Source: Sulfurimonas sp. (lineage in GTDB: Bacteria; Campylobacterota; Campylobacteria; Campylobacterales; Sulfurimonadaceae). Taken from it: a DNA stretch of 64,000 nucleotides. Within the stretch, counting starts at the first letter, position 1. Each line of letters begins with the position of its first letter. A program made the translations under genes and the position numbers. Positions 7,420 to 15,907 of this stretch are shown one piece after another. The DNA is taken from NCBI GenBank assembly GCA_021732045.1, contig JAKFWK010000004.1:1-64000 (forward strand). The letters are read 5' to 3'. A model generated the notes under the pieces. That model had not been told where the DNA came from. It saw nothing but the letters and a program-made list of their open reading frames with translations, and searched no databases.

Positions 7420-8213
7420 TTTCTGTTTATTAGCAGAGATACTATGAAAATTGTTAGTACACATAAAACTATGGTTGCACCTGATGGAAGAGAGAAGTAA
7501 AACGAGAGTGTCATACCAGAGCCAACGCTAAGAAGCGCTATAACCAAAGAGATGATTATCGTCTTTAAAAAACCTACTTTAAATTGAAGCGCTGAGATAG
7601 TTGGGATAACCATAAGTGCACCTATAAGTAAACTTCCAACTACTCTTATGGAGAGAGCTATGATTACTGCAACGACGCTAACCAACAGAAAGTTTAGAAG
7701 TCTCACTTTTATGCCACTAACTTTTGCAACCTCTTCATCGTATGCTATAAAATAAAGTTCTTTTGAAAAAAGTAGCAGTGAAGTAAGCGCAATGGTTCCA
7801 AAAATGGAAATTGTATAGACATCTTCTATGCTCACAGAGAGAATTGAACCAAAAAGGTAGGAGAAGAGAGAGTTGTTAAAAGCTCCTCCCAATGAGACAA
7901 TTATAACTGCGATTGCAAGAGAGCCTGAGAGTAAAATTGCAAGGACCGCATCGCTATAGAGTGAAAATTCACTTCTAAGATACTCTATAAGCCAAGCGGA
8001 GATTATGGCAACTAATACCGCCATCCACAAAGGGTTGAATCCAGCAACCAAACCAACGGCAACACCAACTAATGCTGAGTGAGCAAGCGTTTCGCTTATC
8101 ATGGAATAGCGACGAAGAACAACAAATGTACCGCTTATAGAAGCGAGCGTGGCAATGATCATCCCAGCGATAAAAGCTCTTTGCATAAAATCGTACTCAA
8201 ACATCTCTAACAT
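7416..8213 (-). CDS. znuB: Zinc/manganese ABC transporter permease
   Basis: A 265-residue hydrophobic protein with about eight or nine membrane helices. It belongs to the ABC-3 permease family (ZnuB/MntB/TroC) and has the family stretch RRYSMISETLAHSALVGVAV near residues 34-53. It forms the inner-membrane channel with the ATPase encoded immediately upstream, from which it is separated by no bases. The His-rich binding protein two genes upstream points to zinc, although manganese cannot be excluded. Confidence 0.88.
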   Translation of the reverse strand: MLEMFEYDFMQRAFIAGMIIATLASISGTFVVLRRYSMISETLAHSALVGVAVGLVAGFNPLWMAVLVAIISAWLIEYLRSEFSLYSDAVLAILLSGSLAIAVIIVSLGGAFNNSLFSYLFGSILSVSIEDVYTISIFGTIALTSLLLFSKELYFIAYDEEVAKVSGIKVRLLNFLLVSVVAVIIALSIRVVGSLLIGALMVIPTISALQFKVGFLKTIIISLVIALLSVGSGMTLSFYFSLPSGATIVLCVLTIFIVSLLINRK

Positions 8214-8978
8214 TTAGTGCTCATGCTTGTGATTATGAAGTAGATGTGCATCTATACCGTAAAGCGTGCTCATCTCCTCACAACTCAGTGTCTGTTTTGG
8301 GTTGTTGCAGATTATAGCTTTTTGATTTATGGTGAAAAGTCTCGCTATGTCATCCGCTATTACGCCTACATCGTGAGTTATAAACACAATAGTAATTTTT
8401 TCTTCTTGATTTAGCGTTCTAAGAAGTGCGTAAAATCTTTTTTGCGACGCCATATCTACGCCAGTGTTTGGCTCATCCAAAATCAAAATCTCTGGCTTTG
8501 ATGCGAGCGCTCTTGCAATCATAACCCTCTGTCTTTGCCCACCTGAAAGCGTTCCAATCATCTTATCTTTCAGATCTAGCACATCCATTTTTACCATCGC
8601 ATCATGAACTAAAGCTCTGTCTTGCTCACCAAATGATGAAAAAATAGTTTTTTGTGAACTTCTCCCCATCTTAACAATATCTAAAACAGTCGCAGGAAAA
8701 GAGGAGTCCACATGTGATGCTCGCTGTGGAACGAAGCCTATTTTATACCACTCTTTGAAATCATTTAACTTTTTGCCAAAGATTTTTATCTCGCCACTTG
8801 TTGGCTTTTCTAATCCCAAAAGCATTCGGATAAGTGTTGTTTTTCCGCCACCGTTTGGGCCTATGATGGCTATATACTCAGAGCTAAAAATTTCCAAAGA
8901 GATATTCGATAAAACCTTTTGACCTTTGACACTAAAGTTTAAGTTTTTTATATCAAAAATTGGGATTTTAAACTTCAT
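8214..8978 (-). CDS. znuC: Zinc ABC transporter ATP-binding protein
   Basis: A 254-residue ABC ATPase with Walker A GPNGGGKTT (residues 40-48), signature LSGGQRQR, Walker B ILILDEP and switch His in FITHDVG. The C-terminus is histidine-rich (HLLHNHKHEH), as in many metal-uptake ATPases. It energises the adjacent permease for import of the metal delivered by the ZnuA-like protein. Its start overlaps the znuA stop by 4 bp, indicating translational coupling. Confidence 0.9.
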   Translation of the reverse strand: MKFKIPIFDIKNLNFSVKGQKVLSNISLEIFSSEYIAIIGPNGGGKTTLIRMLLGLEKPTSGEIKIFGKKLNDFKEWYKIGFVPQRASHVDSSFPATVLDIVKMGRSSQKTIFSSFGEQDRALVHDAMVKMDVLDLKDKMIGTLSGGQRQRVMIARALASKPEILILDEPNTGVDMASQKRFYALLRTLNQEEKITIVFITHDVGVIADDIARLFTINQKAIICNNPKQTLSCEEMSTLYGIDAHLLHNHKHEH

Positions 8979-9883
8979 CTACACTCTAATGATTTTGAAA
9001 TTTTAGTTAAGTTGTCTCTCATAATATCTTCAAAACTCAGTTTTTTTACAACTTCATCCGCAGTAATATTTTCTAGTGGCTGAAGAACCCAAACTCCGAC
9101 TTTAGCCTCTTTTGCAATACTTTTCATAACTTTATCACTTGTAAAATTTTCAAAAAAAATAGTTTTTTGTTTATATTTTTTTATAAATTCTATCAAAGCA
9201 GCCATATCTTTGGCGCTTGGCTGGGCTTCTGTGGAAAAACCACTTAGAGCTTTAACGCTAAAACCGTAGTTGTTTGAGAGGTATGAAAAAGCATTATGAT
9301 TGACTATGATTGTGTCAAGCCTACATGATTTGAGTCTGCTTTTATAATCACTATCCAGTTTTTTAAGCATCGTCACATAAGCGTCTCTGTTTTTTGCATA
9401 AAACTCTCTGTTTTGTGGGGATAATGCGGCAAGTTCTTTTGTGATTTGCTCTGTCACTTTTATCATATTTTGCAAATCTTGCCAGTAGTGTGGGTCTATT
9501 TCAGAGTCATGATGATGGTGTCCATGCCCTTCATTGTCCTCTTTTAGTTTTATGAGTTTCACATACAAACTCATGTTTATAACTCTTTTTTTAAACTCAA
9601 AATTTTTAATCCAAGGCTCCAACCCTGCCCCGCTATAAATAACTAAATCACTTTTGTATAGTTTAATCATCTCTCTTGGGGTTGGTTCATAACTATGGAT
9701 ATCCACGCCAACTGGCAAAATCATATAAGTATCAACCCTGTCCATTGCGATATGCTTTGTGATGTCATAAAGTGAAAATGTACTAGTTGCAACAAGCGGT
9801 TTTTGGCTTGATGCGTATAAAATTTGATTTGTAATAAATAGTTGAAAAATTGTAAGTGCAATAACTATATTTTTAAAACTCAA
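8975..9883 (-). CDS. znuA: Periplasmic zinc-binding protein (ZnuA-like)
   Basis: A 302-residue cluster A-I solute-binding protein with an N-terminal signal peptide (about residues 1-25). Likely metal ligands are H63 in DIHSYEP, the conserved H132 in DPHYWQD, and a His further on in the NHNAF segment. The acidic-histidine loop EGHGHHHHDSE (residues 118-128) is typical of zinc rather than manganese binders. It captures metal in the periplasm and hands it to the permease encoded downstream. It sits 29 nt after gpsA in a mixed operon, so its expression may not be solely Zur-controlled. I saw no clear Zur site. Confidence 0.9.
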   Translation of the reverse strand: MSFKNIVIALTIFQLFITNQILYASSQKPLVATSTFSLYDITKHIAMDRVDTYMILPVGVDIHSYEPTPREMIKLYKSDLVIYSGAGLEPWIKNFEFKKRVINMSLYVKLIKLKEDNEGHGHHHHDSEIDPHYWQDLQNMIKVTEQITKELAALSPQNREFYAKNRDAYVTMLKKLDSDYKSRLKSCRLDTIIVNHNAFSYLSNNYGFSVKALSGFSTEAQPSAKDMAALIEFIKKYKQKTIFFENFTSDKVMKSIAKEAKVGVWVLQPLENITADEVVKKLSFEDIMRDNLTKISKSLECR

Positions 9884-9912
9884 TGATTTCTCCGATTTTT
9901 TGAAATTATACC

Positions 9913-10803
9913 TTATCTCTCTATCAAATCTTTCAAGCTCTGTCTAGGGGGTTTTCCCTCCAAAATTGCATACACTTCTGCCGCGATAGGAAGATAGATG
10001 CCTTTTTGCCTTGCAATCTCATGAAGAGCGTAAGCCGTTCCTATGCCTTCGCTTACCTCTCCTATTTCAGTGCATGCGGCATCTTTACTCATTCCTCGTG
10101 CTAAACCAAGTCCCACGCGATAGTTTCGTGACATCGAAGAGCTTGCCGTTAAAAATAGATCGCCTGCTCCACTAAGTCCTAAAAAAGTCTCGCTTGTTGC
10201 CCCATAGCTGCGACCAAATCGCTCCATCTCAACTAATCCTCGCGATATCAAGCTCGCCGCCGCATTATGCCCAAGCGCTAAACCCTCACAAATCCCTGCC
10301 GCAATTGCGATAACATTTTTATACGCACCAGCAATCTCTGCTCCGATCACATCTCTACTTAGATATGTTCGGATAAAACTAGGAAACAGTGCGGCAAACT
10401 CCTCTGCTGTGGACAATGAAACAGAATTTATGACAAGCGCAGTTGGGAGCGAGCTAATCACTTCCGATGCAAATGATGGACCTGAGAGAAAAGCTAGATT
10501 TTCATTTGGCAAATAAGCTGCATAAATCTCATTTAAGAACTTTCCGCTTGATGCTTCAATCCCTTTTGATGCTACCAAAACTTTTTGTCCAGAAAAAATA
10601 AAATTACTTTGTAACCACTCTCCGATTTCTTGCGCAGGAACAGTTATAATGAGATATTCGCACTCCAAAACTTCACTTAGTGTTTTAAAGTTACTCCAAT
10701 CTCTTGGGGTGCGAGAAGTAATAACTACTTCATTTTTCTCACTCATCGCAAAAGCTAGTGCTTCTCCCCACTTACCGGCGCCTATCACTCCAACTCTAAC
10801 CAT
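9913..10803 (-). CDS. gpsA: Glycerol-3-phosphate dehydrogenase [NAD(P)+]
   Basis: A 296-residue cytosolic enzyme that reduces dihydroxyacetone phosphate to sn-glycerol-3-phosphate for phospholipid synthesis. The nucleotide-binding motif GVIGAGKWGEALA lies at residues 5-17. The substrate-domain motifs SGPSFASEV and AGAYKNVIAIAAG, with its catalytic Lys, are present. The later GLSGAGDLFLT and the R in SRNYRVG also match GpsA. Length is slightly shorter than E. coli GpsA but complete. It overlaps the upstream RCK gene by 8 bp. Confidence 0.95.
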   Translation of the reverse strand: MVRVGVIGAGKWGEALAFAMSEKNEVVITSRTPRDWSNFKTLSEVLECEYLIITVPAQEIGEWLQSNFIFSGQKVLVASKGIEASSGKFLNEIYAAYLPNENLAFLSGPSFASEVISSLPTALVINSVSLSTAEEFAALFPSFIRTYLSRDVIGAEIAGAYKNVIAIAAGICEGLALGHNAAASLISRGLVEMERFGRSYGATSETFLGLSGAGDLFLTASSSMSRNYRVGLGLARGMSKDAACTEIGEVSEGIGTAYALHEIARQKGIYLPIAAEVYAILEGKPPRQSLKDLIER

Positions 10804-11503
10804 TATTCTCTCCTCTTACAACTCTAATCAACTCATCTAATTTTTCTTGATAACCCATAACAACTAAAATATCTCCTGCATCTATGTGGTGGTTAAGCCC
10901 CTTAGATGCAAAGTTAAAACTTGTTCCTAGCTCTTGATCTACGATGCCCAGTAAAATAACATCATAATCTCGTCTAAAATAGATATCGTTTAGATATTTT
11001 CCACATAAAAATGAGTCTTCTCCTAGCTTAACCTCTATCACATTCAACAGATTATCTTCATATATTACACTATGCAACACCCTTGTGACAATTGGTTTCT
11101 CAAGCATATCAAAGATAATATTTGCGGCAATCTCAACGCTTGGTAGCACCTTATTTGCACCAGCGCTTTTCATCTTAAGAACGCTTTCGGCGTTTTGAGC
11201 CAACGCTATAATATGCAGATGCTCAAAGGTTGCTCTCAAAGAGATAGTCAAAAAAACATTTTCGGCGTCATCGGCTAAAGCACAAAAAACAACAAGTCTC
11301 TGCATACTAAAGCGCTCTTGAATCTCATCCCAATCGTCACTTAAGTCAATCAACTCTGCGCTATATCCAGCTTGAAGAGCCGCTATTTTCTCCTCTTCAC
11401 TAATTACAAATATAGCAATATTTTTATACTGCAATCCCGCGTGTTTTATAATCTGATGAGCATACTCATTAAAACCAAATATAGCAGCACTATACAAACT
11501 CAT
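10796..11503 (-). CDS. RCK/TrkA-type potassium channel regulatory protein
   Basis: A 235-residue soluble protein with a TrkA_N/RCK-like Rossmann domain. The opening AAIFGFNEYAHQI replaces the usual GxGxxG, so nucleotide binding may be altered. It is followed by a TrkA_C-like beta domain (about 150-225, with GDILVVMG). It directly follows, with a 4-bp overlap, a gene for a K+ channel that already carries its own RCK region. The pair probably forms a gating ring of two different subunits (inference). Confidence 0.72.
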   Translation of the reverse strand: MSLYSAAIFGFNEYAHQIIKHAGLQYKNIAIFVISEEEKIAALQAGYSAELIDLSDDWDEIQERFSMQRLVVFCALADDAENVFLTISLRATFEHLHIIALAQNAESVLKMKSAGANKVLPSVEIAANIIFDMLEKPIVTRVLHSVIYEDNLLNVIEVKLGEDSFLCGKYLNDIYFRRDYDVILLGIVDQELGTSFNFASKGLNHHIDAGDILVVMGYQEKLDELIRVVRGENNG

Positions 11504-13056
11504 AAAACCCTCTTTTTGTGTAAAAGATTGCGAAATTCACTAATTAAAGAGTGATTTGCAACCACTATTGCCACATCCCCTGAAATTATCTTAAAACTTG
11601 AATCGGGGTTAAAAACAAAATTCTCTAACCTAGTCTGATAAATCCCAAGCATGCTTAAACGCCTATAAAACAGCGGATGAAGAAGCAACTCATAAAAACG
11701 CTCCGACATATCATTATCTAACACAATCTCATCAACAATCGTTCCGCCATGCCCAGACTGCAAGGCATGTATAACATCTACTACGACCGGTTGAGTTCCT
11801 ACTCTTCTGCTGATTATCCCAACTAGCTCATGTGGATTTACAACTTGGTCAATCCCCGCAAGAGAGAGTTTTTTACGATTTTTTGGTGAGTGAAGAACTG
11901 AACACAGCGGCACATGCTTGCTTAATCCGCGGATTGTTAGCGCCGTATAGATATTTGCCACATCGCTTTCTTGTAGCAGTATCACGGCAATAACTTGCTT
12001 ATCAAGATGAATCTGCATCGAGTGATAAGCGTGAAGTGATGCTGAGTCAAAATTTAAAACAACCATTCCCTCATTTTGCGCCTGCTTGATTTTAACTGGG
12101 TCCGTCTCAACGATTATTATCTGTTTGTTTGTTTTTTTAAAGCGCTCCACAACGGCGTAAGTCAGGTTGGAATAGCCACATATTAGGTAAAATCTCTCCA
12201 TCCCTCGCACATCATCAATGAGTCTATCCTCTTTAATCTCATCTAGTTTTTCAGTAAAAGCTGACACTACGATTGATGTTGCAAATGAGATAACCGCGAT
12301 ACCAGAGACAATTACAAGCATCGCAACCACTCTTCCTTCTGGAGTAATCGGAACTATATCTCCATATCCAACGGTAAAAATTGTTACCACCGACCAGTAA
12401 ACCGCTTCAAAAAGAGTGTTAATCGGTGATTTGGGATTTGTTGCTTCCATGACATAGATTAAAACCGATGAAACAACAATAACAATCATAGTAATCATGC
12501 CTAGTATAAGCAGTTCAAACCTTTTGGAGGAGAGTATTGAGATTAGTCGTTGCACCCCTTTTGCGTAACGAAAGATTTTTAGAACCCGAAAAAGGATAAA
12601 TACACGAAAAACTCTAAATTCGTGAAAAAATGGCATGATGGCGAGCAAGTCGATAATTGCCGCAGGAGAGACTATAAAAGCCATCTTCTGCTTGGTGATT
12701 GTCTTTATAGCGGCTGATAGGTTAAATTTTCGGTGCAAAAAGAGATCGCTTTCGTACTGCTCAATAATAATTTTAGAATTATTACTATATGCCCATAGTC
12801 GTAAAATATATTCGCACAAGAAAAACAGAGAGATGATATAGTTGTTAAAAAAAACCCAAGAGGAAGAGACTTCATGCTTTACATGGCGGATAAGGATATA
12901 GATACTAAGGATAACCATAAGCATCATCAAGTAATCAAAATATTTTTTATATGGATATTTGTTGTTTTCTAAAATGTTATAGATAAATTTTTTTGTTTTA
13001 CAATAAGGAGCGTAAGAATCTAGAAAATAGGCAAAATTTACTATCCATTGATTCAA
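11500..13056 (-). CDS. Voltage-sensor-type K+ channel with RCK domains
   Basis: A 518-residue protein. Six hydrophobic segments occupy about residues 38-270. The fourth contains regularly spaced positive residues (R148, R151, R157, K160, R163), like a Kv S4 helix. The pore loop carries the selectivity filter TVGYGD (228-233). The C-terminal half is cytoplasmic: a TrkA_N-like domain beginning FYLICGYSNLTY (289-300) and a second beta-rich domain. It is predicted to conduct K+ under voltage or ligand control. It heads the leftward operon with an RCK protein and gpsA. Related channels are known in Helicobacter. Confidence 0.85.
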   Translation of the reverse strand: MNQWIVNFAYFLDSYAPYCKTKKFIYNILENNKYPYKKYFDYLMMLMVILSIYILIRHVKHEVSSSWVFFNNYIISLFFLCEYILRLWAYSNNSKIIIEQYESDLFLHRKFNLSAAIKTITKQKMAFIVSPAAIIDLLAIMPFFHEFRVFRVFILFRVLKIFRYAKGVQRLISILSSKRFELLILGMITMIVIVVSSVLIYVMEATNPKSPINTLFEAVYWSVVTIFTVGYGDIVPITPEGRVVAMLVIVSGIAVISFATSIVVSAFTEKLDEIKEDRLIDDVRGMERFYLICGYSNLTYAVVERFKKTNKQIIIVETDPVKIKQAQNEGMVVLNFDSASLHAYHSMQIHLDKQVIAVILLQESDVANIYTALTIRGLSKHVPLCSVLHSPKNRKKLSLAGIDQVVNPHELVGIISRRVGTQPVVVDVIHALQSGHGGTIVDEIVLDNDMSERFYELLLHPLFYRRLSMLGIYQTRLENFVFNPDSSFKIISGDVAIVVANHSLISEFRNLLHKKRVL

Positions 13057-13172
13057 AAACGGCTCCTTTTTATTTGTAAAATACAGATGTTCAAATTTTA
13101 TCGACTATTTCTTTTAAATTCTCTAAAGCTCTAAAATAGCTAACACTATTTTGTAATAGACTATTTTTTGGG

Positions 13173-13178
13173 TACAAT
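13173..13178 (+). promoter_or_regulatory. -10 box of the secG promoter
   Basis: TACAAT in a GGGTACAATTCG context lies 30 bp ahead of the secG ATG, with a T-rich upstream stretch typical of Campylobacterota sigma-70 promoters, which lack a clear -35 box. Confidence 0.55.
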
Positions 13179-13207
13179 TCGCAACTTTTAAAACTTTAGG
13201 ATATACA

Positions 13208-13528
13208 ATGACAGCTAGTTTTTTACTTATAGTTCAAATAATTCTAGTCGTAATGTTAGTAATAGCAGTACTTCTTCAAAAAAGCTCAAGCATCGGTCTT
13301 GGTGCATATAGTGGCTCAAATGATTCTGTTTTTGGGGCAAAAGGTCCAGCTAGCTTTTTATCAAAAACAACTTTTTTTATTGGGTTTTTATTTGTTGCTA
13401 ACACAATCGCTCTTGGGTATGTTTACTCAAAAGCTTCTTCATCATCGGTTGTTGATAATATGGTCCAATCAACAAACATAACAGCTCCAGTCGCTCCAAA
13501 AAACAACCCTACAACACCACTGAAATAG
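13208..13528 (+). CDS. secG: Preprotein translocase subunit SecG
   Basis: A 106-residue membrane protein with two helices (about residues 5-22 and 51-72). The intervening loop carries the family motif VLLQKSSSIGLGAYSG (residues 21-36) and FGAKGPASFLSK. SecG associates with SecYE and stimulates export. The tail is rich in Pro, Thr and Asn and is not conserved. It has its own promoter and is closed by a strong terminator that overlaps its stop codon, so it appears monocistronic. Confidence 0.95.
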   Translation: MTASFLLIVQIILVVMLVIAVLLQKSSSIGLGAYSGSNDSVFGAKGPASFLSKTTFFIGFLFVANTIALGYVYSKASSSSVVDNMVQSTNITAPVAPKNNPTTPLK

Positions 13529-13559
13529 TTGCATTTTGCAGCTATTTCTTCTTTTTTTT
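13522..13559 (+). terminator. Rho-independent terminator after secG
   Basis: An 11-bp stem (13522-13532 with 13538-13548, one G-U pair) and a 5-nt loop are followed by TTCTTTTTTTT. The stem begins inside the last codons of secG. Confidence 0.9.
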
Positions 13560-13572
13560 AAATATTTCTCGC

Positions 13573-13578
13573 TACAAT
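13573..13578 (+). promoter_or_regulatory. -10 box ahead of frr
   Basis: TACAAT in GCTACAATTACG lies 35 bp upstream of the frr start and just past the secG terminator. Confidence 0.45.
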
Positions 13579-13612
13579 TACGCCACTATTTTCATCAAAC
13601 AAGGACAAACAA

Positions 13613-14170
13613 ATGCTAACAGAGATACATAACGAGTGTGAAGTAAATATGAAATCAAGCATTGATCATATGCTTAGAGATTTTAAAACACTCAGAACTG
13701 GAAAAGTTACAACATCTGTTTTAGATAATGTAAAAATTGACTATTATGGAACTATGACGGCTCTTGATCAAGTTGGCTCAATCATAGCAACAGATGCTAC
13801 TACAATAGTTATAAACCCTTGGGAGAAAAATCTTTTATCTGTTATTGATTCTGCGATACTAAAAGCAAATATTGGAGCAAATCCAAATAACGATGGCAAT
13901 CAAATCAAACTATTTTTTCCAGCCATGACTGTTGAACAGAGACAAGAGTCTGCAAAACAGATGAGAGGAATGGGGGAGTTTGCAAAAGTTTCAGTAAGAA
14001 ATGATAGAAAAAATGCAAACGACAAGATAAAAAAACTTGAAAAAGATAAGATTATAACAACCGATGAATCTAAATCTGCTCAAGAAAACATACAAAAAAC
14101 CACAGATAAATATATTGCACAAATTGATACTATTTTAAAAACAAAAGAAGCAGAAATACTAAAGGTTTAA
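13613..14170 (+). CDS. frr: Ribosome recycling factor
   Basis: A 185-residue protein matching RRF along its full length. [20 protein letters not shown] (residues 27-46) opens domain II. The three-helix bundle ends in RRFs' typical Lys-rich coiled region ([15 protein letters not shown]). With EF-G it splits post-termination ribosomes. It begins a rightward operon with pyrE, which starts 2 nt after its stop. Confidence 0.97.
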   Translation: MLTEIHNECEVNMKSSIDHMLRDFKTLRTGKVTTSVLDNVKIDYYGTMTALDQVGSIIATDATTIVINPWEKNLLSVIDSAILKANIGANPNNDGNQIKLFFPAMTVEQRQESAKQMRGMGEFAKVSVRNDRKNANDKIKKLEKDKIITTDESKSAQENIQKTTDKYIAQIDTILKTKEAEILKV

Positions 14171-14172
14171 AG

Positions 14173-14781
14173 ATGGATGTTAAAAAAATTTATATGGACG
14201 CTAACGCACTTTTAGAGGGGCATTTTAAACTTAGCAGTGGAAATCATTCACAATTTTATCTTCAATCTGCAAAAGTTTTAGAAGATCCAAAAACTGCAAA
14301 ACTTTTAGCTGATGCTTTAGCTGTGCAAATAAAAGAGAGCGGACTTAAGATTGATACAGTTTGTGCACCTGCTCTTGGTGGGCTTATAGCTGGCTTTGCG
14401 CTTGCTCAAGCACTTGATTGTCGTTATATATTTGCTGAGAGAGTCGGTGGTGAAATGTCTATCCGCCGTGGCTTTGAGGTGAGTAAGGGCGAGAGAGTTT
14501 TGATGTGTGAAGATATCATCACAACCGGCGGTTCTGCTATGGAAGCAGCGGCAGTTGTAGAGAGTTTTGGCGGAGTGATAGTTGGTGTTGCGGCATTAGC
14601 AAATCGTGGTTTTTGTAAACGCGAAAATAGCAGTGTTACAACAAAGCCAAACTGCAAACTTCCACAAAATATACCATTTTTTGCACTTGATGACTTTGAA
14701 TTCGAAATGTATGCACCAGAAGATTGTCCTCTTTGCAAAAGCGGTAGCGAAGCTATAAAACCAGGCTCTAGAGGTAATTAA
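14173..14781 (+). CDS. pyrE: Orotate phosphoribosyltransferase
   Basis: A 202-residue enzyme of de novo pyrimidine synthesis that converts orotate and PRPP to OMP. The N-terminal [19 protein letters not shown] and the PRPP-binding motif [17 protein letters not shown] are intact. It clusters with the subgroup that has a Cys-rich C-terminal tail ([12 protein letters not shown]). It follows frr by 2 nt and precedes nagZ by 22 nt, and is probably co-transcribed with both. Confidence 0.95.
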   Translation: MDVKKIYMDANALLEGHFKLSSGNHSQFYLQSAKVLEDPKTAKLLADALAVQIKESGLKIDTVCAPALGGLIAGFALAQALDCRYIFAERVGGEMSIRRGFEVSKGERVLMCEDIITTGGSAMEAAAVVESFGGVIVGVAALANRGFCKRENSSVTTKPNCKLPQNIPFFALDDFEFEMYAPEDCPLCKSGSEAIKPGSRGN

Positions 14782-14803
14782 CAAAACCAAGCAAGGCATC
14801 TTT

Positions 14804-15907
14804 TTGAAACAAATTACACTTTTTTTAACTCTCTTTTTTTACGCCCAAATCTTAGGAGCAGCCAATCTTCCAGATGATGGAGAGCTCAAAAAAATGATTG
14901 GCAGGATGCTTGTTGTCGGATTTGAGGGTGAGAGCTTAAACGATAACAACAAAATCATAAAAGATATAAAAAATTACGAACTCGGCGGTGTTATACTTTT
15001 TGACCGCTTTTACAATGACAAGACAAAAATAAAAAACATAAGCTCCCCAGAACAGCTAAAATCACTAACCTCAACACTTAACTCATCTGCAATCAAACCT
15101 CTTCTTATTGCTGTGGATCAAGAGGGAGGAAAAGTCACAAGACTAAAACCAGCTTATGGATTTGGGGCAACTCCCTCAGCCAAAGTAGTATCAGAACTCT
15201 CGGATTATGAGACAAAAAATATCTATACAGCTCTAGCAAACACACTTCATGAAGCAGGAATAAACTGCAATTTTGCTCCGGTTGTTGATTTGGCACTAAA
15301 CCCAGAAAACAAGGTAATCTATGGGTTAAATCGCTCTTATGGAAGTGATGGTAAAACGGTTACTAGATACGCAAAGATATTTATGGATGCGCAAAAAAAT
15401 AAGCAGATTATCTCTGTTTTAAAACATTTTCCAGGGCATGGCTCTTCGCTTGATGATTCACACAAAGGCTCCGTTGATATCTCTAAAACATGGAGCACGG
15501 TTGAACTTGAACCATATATAACGCTCATAAACAGCGGTGATGCCGACATGATAATGACAGCTCATGTCTTTAACTCAAATCTTGATGCAAAATACCCCGC
15601 GACACTTTCATACAACACAAACACAAAACTGCTGAGAGAAAAACTTGGCTTTAACGGCGTTATCATCAGTGATGATATGCAAATGGGTGCAATTTCTAGC
15701 TCTTTTTCACTGCAAGAGAGTGTGGCACTTGCCATAAATTCTGGTGTTGATATGCTACTTTTTGGCAATCAGTTGGGTTTTGTGGATACCGATAAACTAG
15801 TAGAGGTTATTTTAGGTGAAATCAAAAGCGGAGCGATACCATTTGAGAGAATTCAAGATTCAAACAAAAGAGTAGAACTTCTTCTTAAAAAATTAAAAAA
15901 ACCATGA
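14804..15907 (+). CDS. nagZ: Exported beta-N-acetylhexosaminidase NagZ (GH3)
   Basis: A 367-residue family 3 glycosidase. VDQEGGKVTRL (104-114), KHFPGHG (207-213) with the downstream Asp-His pair, and SDDMQMGA with nucleophile Asp290 are all present. NagZ removes GlcNAc from GlcNAc-anhydroMurNAc (peptides) in murein recycling. Unlike the cytosolic E. coli enzyme it has a hydrophobic signal peptide (residues 1-19, ending LGAAN), so it should act in the periplasm. The start is TTG 14804 with an AAGG ahead. Its stop overlaps the start of the symporter gene by 4 bp, and anmK and an amgK-like gene follow. Confidence 0.9.
   Translation: MKQITLFLTLFFYAQILGAANLPDDGELKKMIGRMLVVGFEGESLNDNNKIIKDIKNYELGGVILFDRFYNDKTKIKNISSPEQLKSLTSTLNSSAIKPLLIAVDQEGGKVTRLKPAYGFGATPSAKVVSELSDYETKNIYTALANTLHEAGINCNFAPVVDLALNPENKVIYGLNRSYGSDGKTVTRYAKIFMDAQKNKQIISVLKHFPGHGSSLDDSHKGSVDISKTWSTVELEPYITLINSGDADMIMTAHVFNSNLDAKYPATLSYNTNTKLLREKLGFNGVIISDDMQMGAISSSFSLQESVALAINSGVDMLLFGNQLGFVDTDKLVEVILGEIKSGAIPFERIQDSNKRVELLLKKLKKP

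Noticed and set aside
13057..13207. Small RNA between the K+ channel gene and secG
   Set aside because: The region holds two divergent promoters and no stable hairpin with a terminator, so nothing beyond promoter sequence is supported.
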